A DNA stretch of 64,000 nucleotides. It comes from Pseudophaeobacter profundi. GTDB taxonomy: Bacteria; Pseudomonadota; Alphaproteobacteria; Rhodobacterales; Rhodobacteraceae. The stretch covers positions 496,001-560,000 of the forward strand of contig NZ_JARJEF010000001.1 of assembly GCF_029697505.1 (NCBI RefSeq), read 5' to 3'. Positions 17,238-26,380 of this stretch are shown here, one piece after another; the stretch's first letter is position 1, and every line of letters begins with the position of its first letter. The notes beneath the pieces were generated by a model, which did not search any database, had not been told where the DNA came from, and was given only the letters and a program-made list of their open reading frames with translations. The translations under genes were made by a program, and so were the position numbers.

Positions 17238-18458
17238 CTAGGTATAGTCCATTTCATCCGCCTTGGCGGCGGCGGTCATATCCGACAGAAAGGTGGGGTC
17301 GGCGGCATGAACCCGGTTCCAGGTTGGAATAAACGGCGTCTCATGCGGGTTTTCCAGAAACATCTGCCCCGCGCGCATGATGTTTTCCGCAAACAGCTCG
17401 ATCGAGGTCTCTTCGGTATGGCGATCTATCGACAGGCCGTTCATCTTGGCATCGTTGTAGTAGGCCTCTAGCAGGTCAAGCGCGCAGCGATAATAGGTGG
17501 CCTTCAAGGTGCGAAAGACATTGGGGGTAAAGATGGTGCCATCCGCCGCCAGCTTGCGGAAAATCGCCTTGCAGATATCAGTCGACATCCGGTTCAGCCC
17601 CGCGTTTGCTTCCCCTGGGCTGAGCCCCTGGTGCTTGTGATCATAGGCATCCGAGATATCAACCTGGCAGACCGCCTTGGGCGCAAGATTGCGCCAGGCC
17701 TCTGACAAGACGCCGATTTCCAACCCCCAATCCGATGGGATGCGCAGATCCGGCAGGATAGCCGTGCGCATTGCAAACTCTCCCGACAGGGGATAGCGAA
17801 AACTGCGTAGATAATCGATGTAATCTCGGCTGCCGATCACCCGATTGAGCGCAATTAGCAAGGGACTGACCAACAGGCGCGTGACCCGGCCATTGATCTT
17901 GTCGCCGCCGATACGCGGGTAATACCCCTTGGCCACCTGATAGGGAAAGCTGGGGTTGGCCATCGGATAGACCAAGCGGGCCAGCATCTCTTTGTTGTAA
18001 GTCAGAATATCACAATCATGGATCGCCATGACAGCGCTATCGGCGCAGCCAATCAGATAGCCGAGGCTGGCCCAGACATTCTTGCCCTTGCCCTTCTCGG
18101 TTGGGGCCAGGCCCAAGGCCTCTAGCCGTGCCCCCAGCGCCAGCATTCTGGGACTGTCATTCCAGATGACGATATGGTTTTGCCGCAACCCCTTGAAGAA
18201 TTCCTTGGCCCGGCGGTACTGGGTTTCATCGGCGGCATCCAGACCAATGATGATCCTGTGCAGATAGCTGACACTTGCCAGCTCTGTCAGGATATGCGGC
18301 ATGGCCTCCCCTTCCAATTCGGAATACAGACAGGGCAGGATCAGCGAGATTTTGCGGGACTGGGCAAAAACGGCAAGCTCATGCTCCAACTGATCGGCCG
18401 ACCGGGTGCGCAGATTGTGCAGTGTCGTGATGTTTCCGTTCTGATGAAAATCAGCCAT
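17238..18458 (-). CDS. Glucosyl-3-phosphoglycerate synthase-like glycosyltransferase
   Basis: A 406-residue GT-A-fold enzyme resembling the GpgS (GT81) family. The metal-binding DxD is D148-D150 in AIHDCDILTYNK; KGKGKNVWASLGYL (about 122-135) and SDWGLEIGVLSEAW are typical of the nucleotide-sugar and acceptor sites. It should transfer glucose from an NDP-glucose to 3-phosphoglycerate. Five bases separate it from the upstream phosphatase gene on the same strand, so the pair is an operon for making glucosylglycerate, a compatible solute. Mannosyl-3-phosphoglycerate synthase is a less likely reading. Confidence 0.82.
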   Translation of the reverse strand: MADFHQNGNITTLHNLRTRSADQLEHELAVFAQSRKISLILPCLYSELEGEAMPHILTELASVSYLHRIIIGLDAADETQYRRAKEFFKGLRQNHIVIWNDSPRMLALGARLEALGLAPTEKGKGKNVWASLGYLIGCADSAVMAIHDCDILTYNKEMLARLVYPMANPSFPYQVAKGYYPRIGGDKINGRVTRLLVSPLLIALNRVIGSRDYIDYLRSFRYPLSGEFAMRTAILPDLRIPSDWGLEIGVLSEAWRNLAPKAVCQVDISDAYDHKHQGLSPGEANAGLNRMSTDICKAIFRKLAADGTIFTPNVFRTLKATYYRCALDLLEAYYNDAKMNGLSIDRHTEETSIELFAENIMRAGQMFLENPHETPFIPTWNRVHAADPTFLSDMTAAAKADEMDYT

Positions 18459-18463
18459 ACGCC

Positions 18464-19255
18464 TTAGCCCTTGTTCAATTGCAATCGATCTAGGAGATGA
18501 ATGATCGCCGCATTCCAGCCCTGCGGACCTGGGGCTGTGCTGCGGATGATCCGGCCCTCTGCCTCGCCCCGAAGCGGCGCAAGGGGGGCACGATGCGGGT
18601 TGGCCACGACCACCCCAAAATCAGTTGCCTCCAGCATCTGAACATCGTTCGGCGCATCCCCCAGCGCGATTGTATGCTGGGGGGCATAGCGCTGAACAAT
18701 CCTGCGCAGCTGGTCGACCTTGTTGCCGCCAAAAGAGAGCGTCAGAAAACGCCCACCCTGTTGCGCGCGCACGCCCTGCGCCTGCAGATGGGCAAGAAAG
18801 TCCGCCTGCTGTTGCGCCGTCCCCAGCCATTGCCCCGGTTCGGAAAAAACACGCTGCTGCGCCAGCTGTGCCGCAGCGGGCGGCAGCCCGGTCATCTCGC
18901 CCAGTTGTGCCAGCGTGACATCCCCAAAGCCGCGAAAATTCTGGCTCAGATCCGGGGGCATTCCGGCAAGAACCTGGCGCAAATCCGCATAGCGAGAGCC
19001 CCCCTGCACAGAGCTGACACCAGGCGGCAGATGCCCTGCCCCGTTCTCGACGATGGCGGGCCAGTTCTGCACCCCCAAAGCCGCGCGCAGCCTGCCCACC
19101 TCGGCGGCGGTTTTGCTGCTGGCCAGGACAACCGCTGCAGACAGGTTTTTCAGAGCAGCAAGCGCTGGCTGCGCCGCCGCCCAAGAATAGGTGTCGTGAT
19201 CAAGCAATGTGCCGTCAAGATCGGTAAACACCATAAGACGCAGTGGAGTTGTCAT
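18464..19255 (-). CDS. HAD-IIB phosphatase, mannosyl/glucosyl-3-phosphoglycerate phosphatase family
   Basis: A 263-residue HAD hydrolase. Motif I is FTDLDGTLLDHDT with nucleophile D11 and D13, motif II is VVLASSKTAAEV, and motif IV is ALGDAPNDVQML, the arrangement of the Cof-type MPGP family. It would dephosphorylate glucosyl-3-phosphoglycerate to glucosylglycerate, completing the two-step route started by the next gene. First gene of the pair; the ATG at 19255 is the only sensible start. Confidence 0.82.
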   Translation of the reverse strand: MTTPLRLMVFTDLDGTLLDHDTYSWAAAQPALAALKNLSAAVVLASSKTAAEVGRLRAALGVQNWPAIVENGAGHLPPGVSSVQGGSRYADLRQVLAGMPPDLSQNFRGFGDVTLAQLGEMTGLPPAAAQLAQQRVFSEPGQWLGTAQQQADFLAHLQAQGVRAQQGGRFLTLSFGGNKVDQLRRIVQRYAPQHTIALGDAPNDVQMLEATDFGVVVANPHRAPLAPLRGEAEGRIIRSTAPGPQGWNAAIIHLLDRLQLNKG

Positions 19256-19497
19256 GCCACAAGTCTGTCTTTGCGCCCCGCAGGATCACAAGATCCCCCC
19301 CTGCGAGAGCGCAAGTGCTCCCGCGCATTCGCCTAAATCACCAGCAGCGCCCCCCCCATATGATTGCGACTTAGGCATATTTAAAACGCGCAAACGCGAA
19401 AACACAGGACACAAAATACGCGCTGGAGATCGCCTGCCCTTTTGCCGCCCTGCCAGCCGCTGCTGGCCTATTCAAAACCGGGCGCCGCGAGATGGGG

Positions 19498-20181
19498 TCA
19501 CTTATTGGCATTCACGCAGCTGCAATCCCTTTCTGCGCCCTTCACCGTTGTCGGCAGTCTGAAAAAGCGGAACGCCCCAAGCTGGTACATCGTTTCAGTA
19601 TAGGTGTTTTGCTTACCCTCGGGATCTGTGGTTTCCACGGGCGTTTCAACGATTTCAACCGGGGCTCGGTACGGCTGCCCCTTGTTCAGCCAATCTGCTG
19701 ACAGCACCATTTCAGTGCCATCCAATTCCCAGGATCCGGCGTAAGGGCGTTTGGCAAAGACCAGCTTAAATGCCCCGTCTTTCTGGATCGCCATGTACCC
19801 TTCGGCATCGGTGTCCAATTCACCAGCATCAACCTCGCGCATCAGCCGCGTCCATAGCACGACGTAGCTTGGCTCGGCGCTGCACAATTCGTAACGGGCG
19901 ATCGGCTCGCCTGTTTCAAGGTTCCATTTCTCCTCAAACATCACATCCATGATGTTTTCTGGCGTGGTCAGTGGCTCTGATTGTTCCAGGTCGTAACGAC
20001 GCCTCTCGCTCAGCACATCTTCGTCACGATCGCTCTTTTCAACGTCCCTGTCCCCGGACGACATCAAAGGATCGCAAAATGAGGCCAGCGGCATCTCAGA
20101 GGGTTGGCTTTGCGCGGCAGCAACAGTGGGACCGATAAGGCAGGCCAAAACAGCTCCAAGAATTTTCTTAAAAATGGTCAT
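19498..20181 (-). CDS. Secreted protein of unknown function
   Basis: A 227-residue protein with a clear signal peptide (MTIFKKILGAVLACLIGPTVAAAQ) and a strong GGAGG five bases before the ATG at 20181. The mature part is acidic and has four cysteines: one near the N-terminus (SFCDP), one in the middle (YELCSAEP) and a Cys-Ser-Cys close to the end (RDCSCVNAN), which could form disulfides in the periplasm. I do not recognise the family. It lies between the glucosylglycerate pair and the polysaccharide-related genes, with about 200 bp to the GH128-like gene on the other strand. Confidence 0.7.
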   Translation of the reverse strand: MTIFKKILGAVLACLIGPTVAAAQSQPSEMPLASFCDPLMSSGDRDVEKSDRDEDVLSERRRYDLEQSEPLTTPENIMDVMFEEKWNLETGEPIARYELCSAEPSYVVLWTRLMREVDAGELDTDAEGYMAIQKDGAFKLVFAKRPYAGSWELDGTEMVLSADWLNKGQPYRAPVEIVETPVETTDPEGKQNTYTETMYQLGAFRFFRLPTTVKGAERDCSCVNANK

Positions 20182-20384
20182 GATTTCCTCCCCAGAAACC
20201 AACTCTTCAAGAGTTGTCCCAATAATTTAGCAGAAATTAGGCCCTGCGGCAAAAAAATGCGCGACAGAATTAACCATTTGTACCCATTTCTCGCCCAAAA
20301 ATGGCCGCTTTAACGCGTTAGTCCGTCCTGACTGCAAGCCGTGGCAGGCGGCTTGCGGAGGCAACAATTTGGAAAGACAGGCCC

Positions 20385-21215
20385 ATGCTGCGCTATTTGT
20401 TTGCTACACTATTGGCCATGATGGTGGTTGGATCAGCAGAGGCCCAGAAGGCCGGTGTCGGTGCCTGGGAAAATTCCAGCTACACCATGTTGAAGTGGCT
20501 GGAAGATACGCCCGCACTTGGCTGGTATTACAACTGGCGTCCCGATCAGATGTATTCCAAGTCCCGCCACCGGCGCAGTGTGGAATTCGTCCCCATGATT
20601 CACAATGCGTCGGATGTGAACAAGCCGATACAATCCGACCTGCCCCTGCGGCATCTGCTGGGCTTCAACGAACCGGACGGCGAACGCAGGCTGTCTGTTG
20701 CGCGTGCGATCAAACTGTGGCCCAAGCTGGAACGGCGCGGCCTGCGCCTTGGCAGCCCTGCCACCAAACAAGGCGGAACCCTGGGCGCGAATTCCTGGCA
20801 GCGCCGCTTTATGAACGAAGTCGAAGCGCGCGGGCTGCGGGTCGATTTCATGGCAGTACATTATTATTCCAAAAACGGAAATGTGGCAGAGTTTCGCAAC
20901 TGGCTGAAAGCCGTACACAAGGAATACAATCGCCCGATCTGGGTTACCGAATTTGCCCATATCGACTGGCGCCGCCCCGGATCCACAACCTATCTGAAGA
21001 ACGCCAAATTCATTGAAGGGGCGATCCGCATGATGGAGGGACTGCCCTTCGTGGAAAGGCATGCCTGGTTTGCGGCCAATCCCTATACTTGGCGCGGCCA
21101 TACTCCGCAGCTGAATCTGGTCAATGATGATCTGATCCTGACTCCAACGGGCCAGGCGTTTGACAGCGTCCTGAGCAGACTGGACACCCGCCGCGTTTCC
21201 AGCAGAGAAAACTAA
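20385..21215 (+). CDS. Secreted GH128-like glycosyl hydrolase (Asl1 catalytic domain)
   Basis: A 276-residue exported enzyme. The signal peptide ends at AEA-Q (residue 20), and the rest is one TIM-barrel domain of the 'glycosyl hydrolase catalytic core' (Asl1/GH128) type: E96 in LLGFNEPDGE is the likely acid/base and E189 in PIWVTEFAHIDW the likely nucleophile. Characterised GH128 enzymes cut beta-1,3-glucans. Its place beside a membrane GT2 synthase and a second hydrolase suggests it trims or releases a polymer made by this locus. The Sel1-repeat gene follows 285 bp later on the same strand. Confidence 0.8.
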   Translation: MLRYLFATLLAMMVVGSAEAQKAGVGAWENSSYTMLKWLEDTPALGWYYNWRPDQMYSKSRHRRSVEFVPMIHNASDVNKPIQSDLPLRHLLGFNEPDGERRLSVARAIKLWPKLERRGLRLGSPATKQGGTLGANSWQRRFMNEVEARGLRVDFMAVHYYSKNGNVAEFRNWLKAVHKEYNRPIWVTEFAHIDWRRPGSTTYLKNAKFIEGAIRMMEGLPFVERHAWFAANPYTWRGHTPQLNLVNDDLILTPTGQAFDSVLSRLDTRRVSSREN

Positions 21216-21500
21216 CTGGTTGTGATTGGCATTTGCCCACCGCCGTTTCCCATTATTATATTCCAGCGCAATTTCGCCCTTCTCTTCAGTGTGGCTTTGG
21301 GCCAGACGTCCGGTGAAGACCAAAATTAGAAACCGGCCGCGCACTTGCACGCTATGGTAATACCGGAAAATTCAAATACCCCCATAATACGGCAGCCCCC
21401 TTCTGGTACTTAATAACCAGAAATCCATGCCCGCCGTATTCATTTGACAAAGACAGCCACAGGTACATTTAATATAGGGATAAATAATGAGGGAAAGGAA

Positions 21501-22946
21501 ATGTCCGTACGTCCTCCTCTATTGAAACTGGTTGGCATCAGTCTTGTTGTTTTTTTCAGTGCAACCGGACCAGCCATCCACGCCCAAACGCTTGACATTG
21601 AAGCCTTGCAGCACGCTGCCGCAGATCCGGCGGCAGTTGACGCGCAACTTCAGCTTGGCGAGATCCTTCTTTATGGCAACAGAGGCCTGCCCCAGGACAA
21701 GGACCGGGGGCTGGCGCTAATTTCACAGGCGGCAGCTGCGGAACACACCGCGGCGCAAGCGGTGCTGGGAAAAACCCTGCTGGACGGATTTTATGTTGAG
21801 GCTGCCCCCGAAACGGGGCTGCGTCTGCTGCAAAAGTCCGCCGACAAAGGCAATCAACTAGCAGAGGAAACGCTGGGGCGGGCATTCCTGTGGGGGGAAG
21901 GAACACCGGCTGACCCCATAAAAGCGCACAGCTATCTAAATTCGGCAGCGATGAAGGGAAGCCCAAATGCAATGCGCACCCTGGGTGAACAACTTATCGA
22001 TGGCCGGATTATGGACCAAGACATTGCTGCCGGTGTCCTGCTGCTGGAACGCGCCGCGGACACGGGCGATGCAAAGGCCGAAGTCGCGCTTGGCAAATTG
22101 TTGTTTTACGGCGGAAGCCTTCCCAAAGATCGGCCCCGCGCCACTGCGCTTTTCAAAGCAGCGGCAAAGGCGGGCAATGGCGAGGGTATCCTGCACCTCG
22201 GTGCGGATATGATGTGGCGTCGGGTTGACCCCAAGGCCGCAAAGGCCCTGCTGATCCAAAGCGGAGAACTGGGCACTGGCGCCGCCTGGGCAACCCTGGC
22301 TGAAGGTGCGATGTTCGGATACCTTGGGGCGGACCGGCGTGGACAATTTGAAGCCTTTGCCGAAAAGGCGCGTGCGGCGGGTGAAACCCGTATCGCCAAG
22401 CTGGAGGCCCTGCGCCAGCTATACGGAATTAATATGCGCGCAAGCGGCCCGGATGCGATCCACTTGCTGGAGCAGGCATCAGAAGATGGCAACCCCGACG
22501 CCGCCAAATTCCTGATCCAGCTGGTCCGCGATGGCAACCGGCTCAATGTCAGAAAGGCACCGGAACAGGCCGCCATTTATCTGGAGAAATATTCCCAACT
22601 TCTTGACCCGGCGGATCGGGAGCGGCTGAGCTTCACCCTGAAACTGGCAAGCACACGCCGCTTTGACCAGTTTGACCAATTCGCCACGGAATTCGAAAGC
22701 CGACCAGATCTGAAAACCACCGCCTTTGGCATGGATATCTTTGCAAGTAACCCGAATTTTGCAATTTTCGTGCTGCAATCAAGATTCAAACAACAGGGCA
22801 AGGCTATTGGCCCCCCGGACGGATTTGCAGGCAGACGGACCCTGAAAGCCCTATCGAGAGCCTGTCGGACACTGCCCGATACCTCCCCCTGTCTTGATGC
22901 CGTCATGCAACCCAAAGTTATCGGAGAACTGCTGGCGCAACGATAA
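21501..22946 (+). CDS. Exported Sel1-repeat protein with C-terminal peptidoglycan-binding-like region
   Basis: About 481 residues. The ATG at 21501 follows GAGGGAAAGGAA and gives a signal peptide ending near IHAQ (29). Residues 35-360 hold roughly eight or nine Sel1-like (TPR-related) helical repeats, for example AQLQLGEILLYGNRGLPQD and AEVALGKLLFYGGSLPKD. The last 80 residues contain PPDGFAGRRTLKALSRAC, like the end of a PG_binding_1 unit, and paired cysteines. Periplasmic Sel1/TPR proteins such as AlgK act as scaffolds for exopolysaccharide export; a scaffold role here is inference from context. Confidence 0.75.
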   Translation: MSVRPPLLKLVGISLVVFFSATGPAIHAQTLDIEALQHAAADPAAVDAQLQLGEILLYGNRGLPQDKDRGLALISQAAAAEHTAAQAVLGKTLLDGFYVEAAPETGLRLLQKSADKGNQLAEETLGRAFLWGEGTPADPIKAHSYLNSAAMKGSPNAMRTLGEQLIDGRIMDQDIAAGVLLLERAADTGDAKAEVALGKLLFYGGSLPKDRPRATALFKAAAKAGNGEGILHLGADMMWRRVDPKAAKALLIQSGELGTGAAWATLAEGAMFGYLGADRRGQFEAFAEKARAAGETRIAKLEALRQLYGINMRASGPDAIHLLEQASEDGNPDAAKFLIQLVRDGNRLNVRKAPEQAAIYLEKYSQLLDPADRERLSFTLKLASTRRFDQFDQFATEFESRPDLKTTAFGMDIFASNPNFAIFVLQSRFKQQGKAIGPPDGFAGRRTLKALSRACRTLPDTSPCLDAVMQPKVIGELLAQR

Positions 22947-23224
22947 TACCCCTGCCCTGCCACCGGATTGCTAGATCGCTGCCGGGCAGCGCTGCATCCA
23001 GCAGCATTGCCGCTCCAAATTGCCAGAAGGCCTAGCTGTAGTTGTCGAGCGCTATGGCGGTCTTTCGGCTGAACGTCGTTCCCATACAGCCCTCCCCAAG
23101 TTTCGCGACACACCTTACCGCAAGCCAACCCTATTGGCAGCCGCCTTGCGCCGCACAAACGGGTGGGGCAGCTTTGCTTGGCGTCGTTGTTCAGATTGGG
23201 TCCCGTATCGCAGGGATCACGGCT

Positions 23225-23515
23225 CTAGCTGGGATGGCAACGTGACGGCTGACCAAACCCCGCCGGAGAACAAATCCACGTGGCACCGCCGCGCGTGCTC
23301 CTCAAAGAGGCGCGTCTAGCAGCCTTGCGTGCACGTGCTTCTTCGCGTTTGCTAACAGTCTTGACATTGGCCATCCAATTGAAAGCATAAACATTCTGAG
23401 TTCGATTGTTGCTCTGCTGCTCGGCCACTGCAGCCACTGGGATGGTAGAGAGTGCCACGATAAGTCCAACACTGAGTGTCGCTGACACCCAATTGGTCGC
23501 CGTTTTGATAAACAT
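23225..23515 (-). CDS. Small secreted basic protein with C-terminal Cys pair
   Basis: A 96-residue product with a convincing signal peptide (about 1-31, ending AAVA), then a basic linker rich in Arg/Lys/Ala (SKREEARARKAARRAS) and the ending TWICSPAGFGQPSRCHPS, with C82 and C93 placed for one disulfide. AGAGG lies eight bases before the ATG at 23515. It is the last minus-strand gene of the polysaccharide region, 116 bp after the GH26-like gene. I do not recognise a named family; the compact W-I-C-S-P-A-G-F-G tail looks conserved rather than random. Confidence 0.6.
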   Translation of the reverse strand: MFIKTATNWVSATLSVGLIVALSTIPVAAVAEQQSNNRTQNVYAFNWMANVKTVSKREEARARKAARRASLRSTRGGATWICSPAGFGQPSRCHPS

Positions 23516-23631
23516 GCTCACTGCCTCTAACTAGCGTCGGTGGTTACCCCACCTTGATTGCGCCTGAATAGGGCATTCATATGTTTAAGCAACGGTTGAT
23601 TTGTGTCGGCTGTATGAGTGGCGAATTCTCG

Positions 23632-24537
23632 CTAATTGCTGTTCACCCGGTTTTCCAGGCGCCAATCCGGCAAGCCATAGCCATCGGGCCAAGGGTAGAC
23701 CTCTTTTTGGTTAAAGTAGACCACACCGGACAACAGCGGTTTTTCGGGCTGGGGCTTCCGGACCTCTCCTTCCCATTGCGCGACGTAGCTGGCGCTGCCG
23801 GCAAAGCCAAGTTCGGCAACGATGACCGGTTTTCCAAAGACGGCTACGCGGGCATAGGTTTCGTCCAGCCATTGCTGATATGGACGCGACCCGCCTAGAA
23901 TTTCGGTCTCCCATTGTTCAAGCCCAAAAATCGACAGGCCGACAAGGTCGACGTAGTCGTCACCGGGATAGTATTTCTCCAGCCCGTCATCCCCGGCAGG
24001 CGACCAGACAACGCTGATATCGGGGGCCTGGTCCCGGCAGATATCAATCATCCGCTTGAACGAGGTGATATAGTCCTCCGGCTCCCAGCCTGACCAGATG
24101 AACTGGCCTTCGTCGCGCTCCATTTCCTGCCCCCACCGCACAGAGATTGGGCTTTGCAGATCCTTGAGCACCTGGCAGATGCCGCGCATGTTTGAATCAT
24201 AATAGCCGTTCAGGATGCCATTGCGCAGAAATTCAGGTGTGTTGCGTTCATCCACCGTCCAGGTCCAGGGTTCGACAGTGACCATCAGGGCGCGCCCGCG
24301 TTCCAGTGCATATTCATCGGCATCCAGCAGGGAAATCAGCGACACATCCTCCCACGGCAGGAAGACATGCTCGATCATCACATCGGTTTCCTCGCTGTAA
24401 TCCCCTACAGGATCAAATGCGCCATAGGGTATGTTGCCTGGCGGAAGAGCAGCAGCGGCCAGAATGAGTGGAGACCCCGCGATTGCACCCACCGCAAGTA
24501 TGCGCCTGGCGCGAGAGACTGGTTTGAAACGTTCCAT
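23632..24537 (-). CDS. Exported GH26-like glycoside hydrolase
   Basis: A 301-residue protein. An N-terminal hydrophobic segment (about 11-31) is a signal peptide or membrane anchor. The barrel domain carries E138 in SVRWGQEMERDEG, matching the acid/base Glu of GH26, and E242 in PVIVAELGFAG, matching the nucleophile; VVWSPAGDDG lies between. AGGAGG precedes the ATG at 24537. It is 22 bp downstream of the GT2 synthase gene, so it is co-transcribed, and may edit or release the nascent polymer. GH26 covers mannanases, beta-1,3-xylanases and lichenases, so the bond cut is unknown. Confidence 0.78.
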   Translation of the reverse strand: MERFKPVSRARRILAVGAIAGSPLILAAAALPPGNIPYGAFDPVGDYSEETDVMIEHVFLPWEDVSLISLLDADEYALERGRALMVTVEPWTWTVDERNTPEFLRNGILNGYYDSNMRGICQVLKDLQSPISVRWGQEMERDEGQFIWSGWEPEDYITSFKRMIDICRDQAPDISVVWSPAGDDGLEKYYPGDDYVDLVGLSIFGLEQWETEILGGSRPYQQWLDETYARVAVFGKPVIVAELGFAGSASYVAQWEGEVRKPQPEKPLLSGVVYFNQKEVYPWPDGYGLPDWRLENRVNSN

Positions 24538-24559
24538 AGACCTGGTCCTCCTGTTTTGG

Positions 24560-26380
24560 TCACCACACTGGGGCGGTTTCATCACCCCATTCAAAATTAA
24601 ACCTATAGCCAAACGGTTCTCGATTTGCGCTGCCTGCCCCCGCGACGTTGACCTGCACCTCAACGATCTTCACCGGTTCAAGGCCGATCGACAGCGCATA
24701 GACGCTTTCTGCTGCGCGAATTGCAAAGGCGCTAAACAGCAAAGTCGCGATGGTGGCCACAACACCTGTCTGCACCACAACATCCCGCCACTGCAGTTTT
24801 ACGGGCCATCCGTTCTCGTGAAAATGTCTCAGCACTGTCACGGAGAGCGTCGCGGTATAGAGGCTCCCGGAAAACAACGTCAGCAGGTAAAACCCTTGCG
24901 CCTGCTCCAGATTTCCGGCCAGCAACACAGGCAGGATACACCCCAAAGCCAGAATTGCATAGACAGCCCAGATCTTCATCGGCAAACGGGTTGGCCCGGT
25001 GTCGCCCTTGGGGGTGATCCTGAAATCGACAAAGCGCCCTGTCAAGCTGTCCCGCACGGCCGAAATGCAGCCCCATAGGACCCAGGGCCATTGCAGCATC
25101 AGGAACAAGGTTCGTTCCCAGCTGATAAGAGGGGCATCCACCGGCCGAAAGACCTTTTGCCGCCGCAACGCACTTGCCAGCAGCAGCAAGGCCGCGATCT
25201 GTGGCATCGCGTGCGACAGGTACTGTGGAAAGGTAATTTCTGCATAGCGAAAATCAAACACAACCGCCAGGATGGGCAACAGGTACATCAGCAAGAAAGT
25301 CACGCCGAAGATCGGATAGAGCAGCTGACAAAACAGAAACTGCCATTTCAGCCGCATTGGCATTTGTTGCAGATAGCGCGGCGTATGTACCAACAGCAGG
25401 GTCACCAGGCTGCGGGACCACTGGAATTCCTGAATCGCAAGATCGGCCACCGTTGTCGGACCGTCGCCAATGGCAATCGCATCCAGCGCATGCACCCCCC
25501 GCCAGCCTGCCGCATTGATCAGCATTGTCGTGGAGTGATCCTCGGCCAGTTCAGGGCCCAACCCGCCCGCCTCGCGCAAGGCGCAGGTCCGCACGGCGTA
25601 GTGGGATCCGATGCACATCGGCGCAAACCCCGCAGTATAACCCGCCTGCAGAACCCCGTGAAATGCCCCCTCGGTGTGCAATCGCGTACGCGCCGCCCAG
25701 TTCCGGGAGGCGTTCGAGGCGCAGATTGATGGCGCACTTACATAGCCCACATCCGCATCCGCAAAGGGGCGCAACATCTCGCGCAGGTATCCCGGCTGCG
25801 GCACGTGATCGGAATCTAGCTGGCTGACGATATCGTATTCCGCATAGCCCCAGTGATCGTAGAAATAGGCAAGATTGCCTTCCTTGCAGCGCGTTCGCCT
25901 AGGCCAGACCGCCTGATGATAGTCTTCAACCCCCTTGCGACTGGAAATCCTCACACCGTGGCGGTTGCACCAATCTATGGTGTCCGGGCTGGGATCTTCA
26001 TCTGCCAGCCAGGTATCATGGGGATAGTCCTGTGCCAGCATCGCCTCAAGGGTGGTCTGAACGACCTCAAACGGTTCTGAAGGTGTCTTGGTCACGATCA
26101 TCGCCACGCGGAACTGCCCCGGTACTGGATCGGGCGCGCAGGAGCGAACAGCGCGCATCGCAAAATAGATGAAGTAGCATTGCAGGAAACTCAGCCACCC
26201 CAATAGCCCGGTCACCAATGCAAACCGCCAGGGCGACGCGATATGTTCAGGTGCGAACCACCAGGTCCAGAACCAGAGCGTCGCCGCCCCCCATATCCCC
26301 AGCAGGGCCAAGAACAGAACCCGTTTACGTCCCACAATTATACGGGACAGGTTGCGATATCCGGGGTCAGGCCGCGACAT
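24560..26380 (-). CDS. Processive GT2 membrane polysaccharide synthase (cellulose-synthase-like)
   Basis: A 606-residue inner-membrane glycosyltransferase. Two N-terminal helices (about 20-75), a cytosolic GT-A domain and five or six C-terminal helices follow the BcsA/CrdS layout. Catalytic landmarks are D127-E-D129, D189-x-D191 in SQLDSDHVP, the acidic pair E280-D281 in ELAEDHS, and Q317-E-F-Q-W321 in the position of the Q/RxxRW processivity motif, with Gln in place of the usual Arg. No PilZ domain is visible, but the last 45 residues form a soluble tail. The start overlaps the end of galE by 14 bp. The product could be a beta-glucan or a heteropolymer; it is not assigned. Confidence 0.8.
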   Translation of the reverse strand: MSRPDPGYRNLSRIIVGRKRVLFLALLGIWGAATLWFWTWWFAPEHIASPWRFALVTGLLGWLSFLQCYFIYFAMRAVRSCAPDPVPGQFRVAMIVTKTPSEPFEVVQTTLEAMLAQDYPHDTWLADEDPSPDTIDWCNRHGVRISSRKGVEDYHQAVWPRRTRCKEGNLAYFYDHWGYAEYDIVSQLDSDHVPQPGYLREMLRPFADADVGYVSAPSICASNASRNWAARTRLHTEGAFHGVLQAGYTAGFAPMCIGSHYAVRTCALREAGGLGPELAEDHSTTMLINAAGWRGVHALDAIAIGDGPTTVADLAIQEFQWSRSLVTLLLVHTPRYLQQMPMRLKWQFLFCQLLYPIFGVTFLLMYLLPILAVVFDFRYAEITFPQYLSHAMPQIAALLLLASALRRQKVFRPVDAPLISWERTLFLMLQWPWVLWGCISAVRDSLTGRFVDFRITPKGDTGPTRLPMKIWAVYAILALGCILPVLLAGNLEQAQGFYLLTLFSGSLYTATLSVTVLRHFHENGWPVKLQWRDVVVQTGVVATIATLLFSAFAIRAAESVYALSIGLEPVKIVEVQVNVAGAGSANREPFGYRFNFEWGDETAPVW

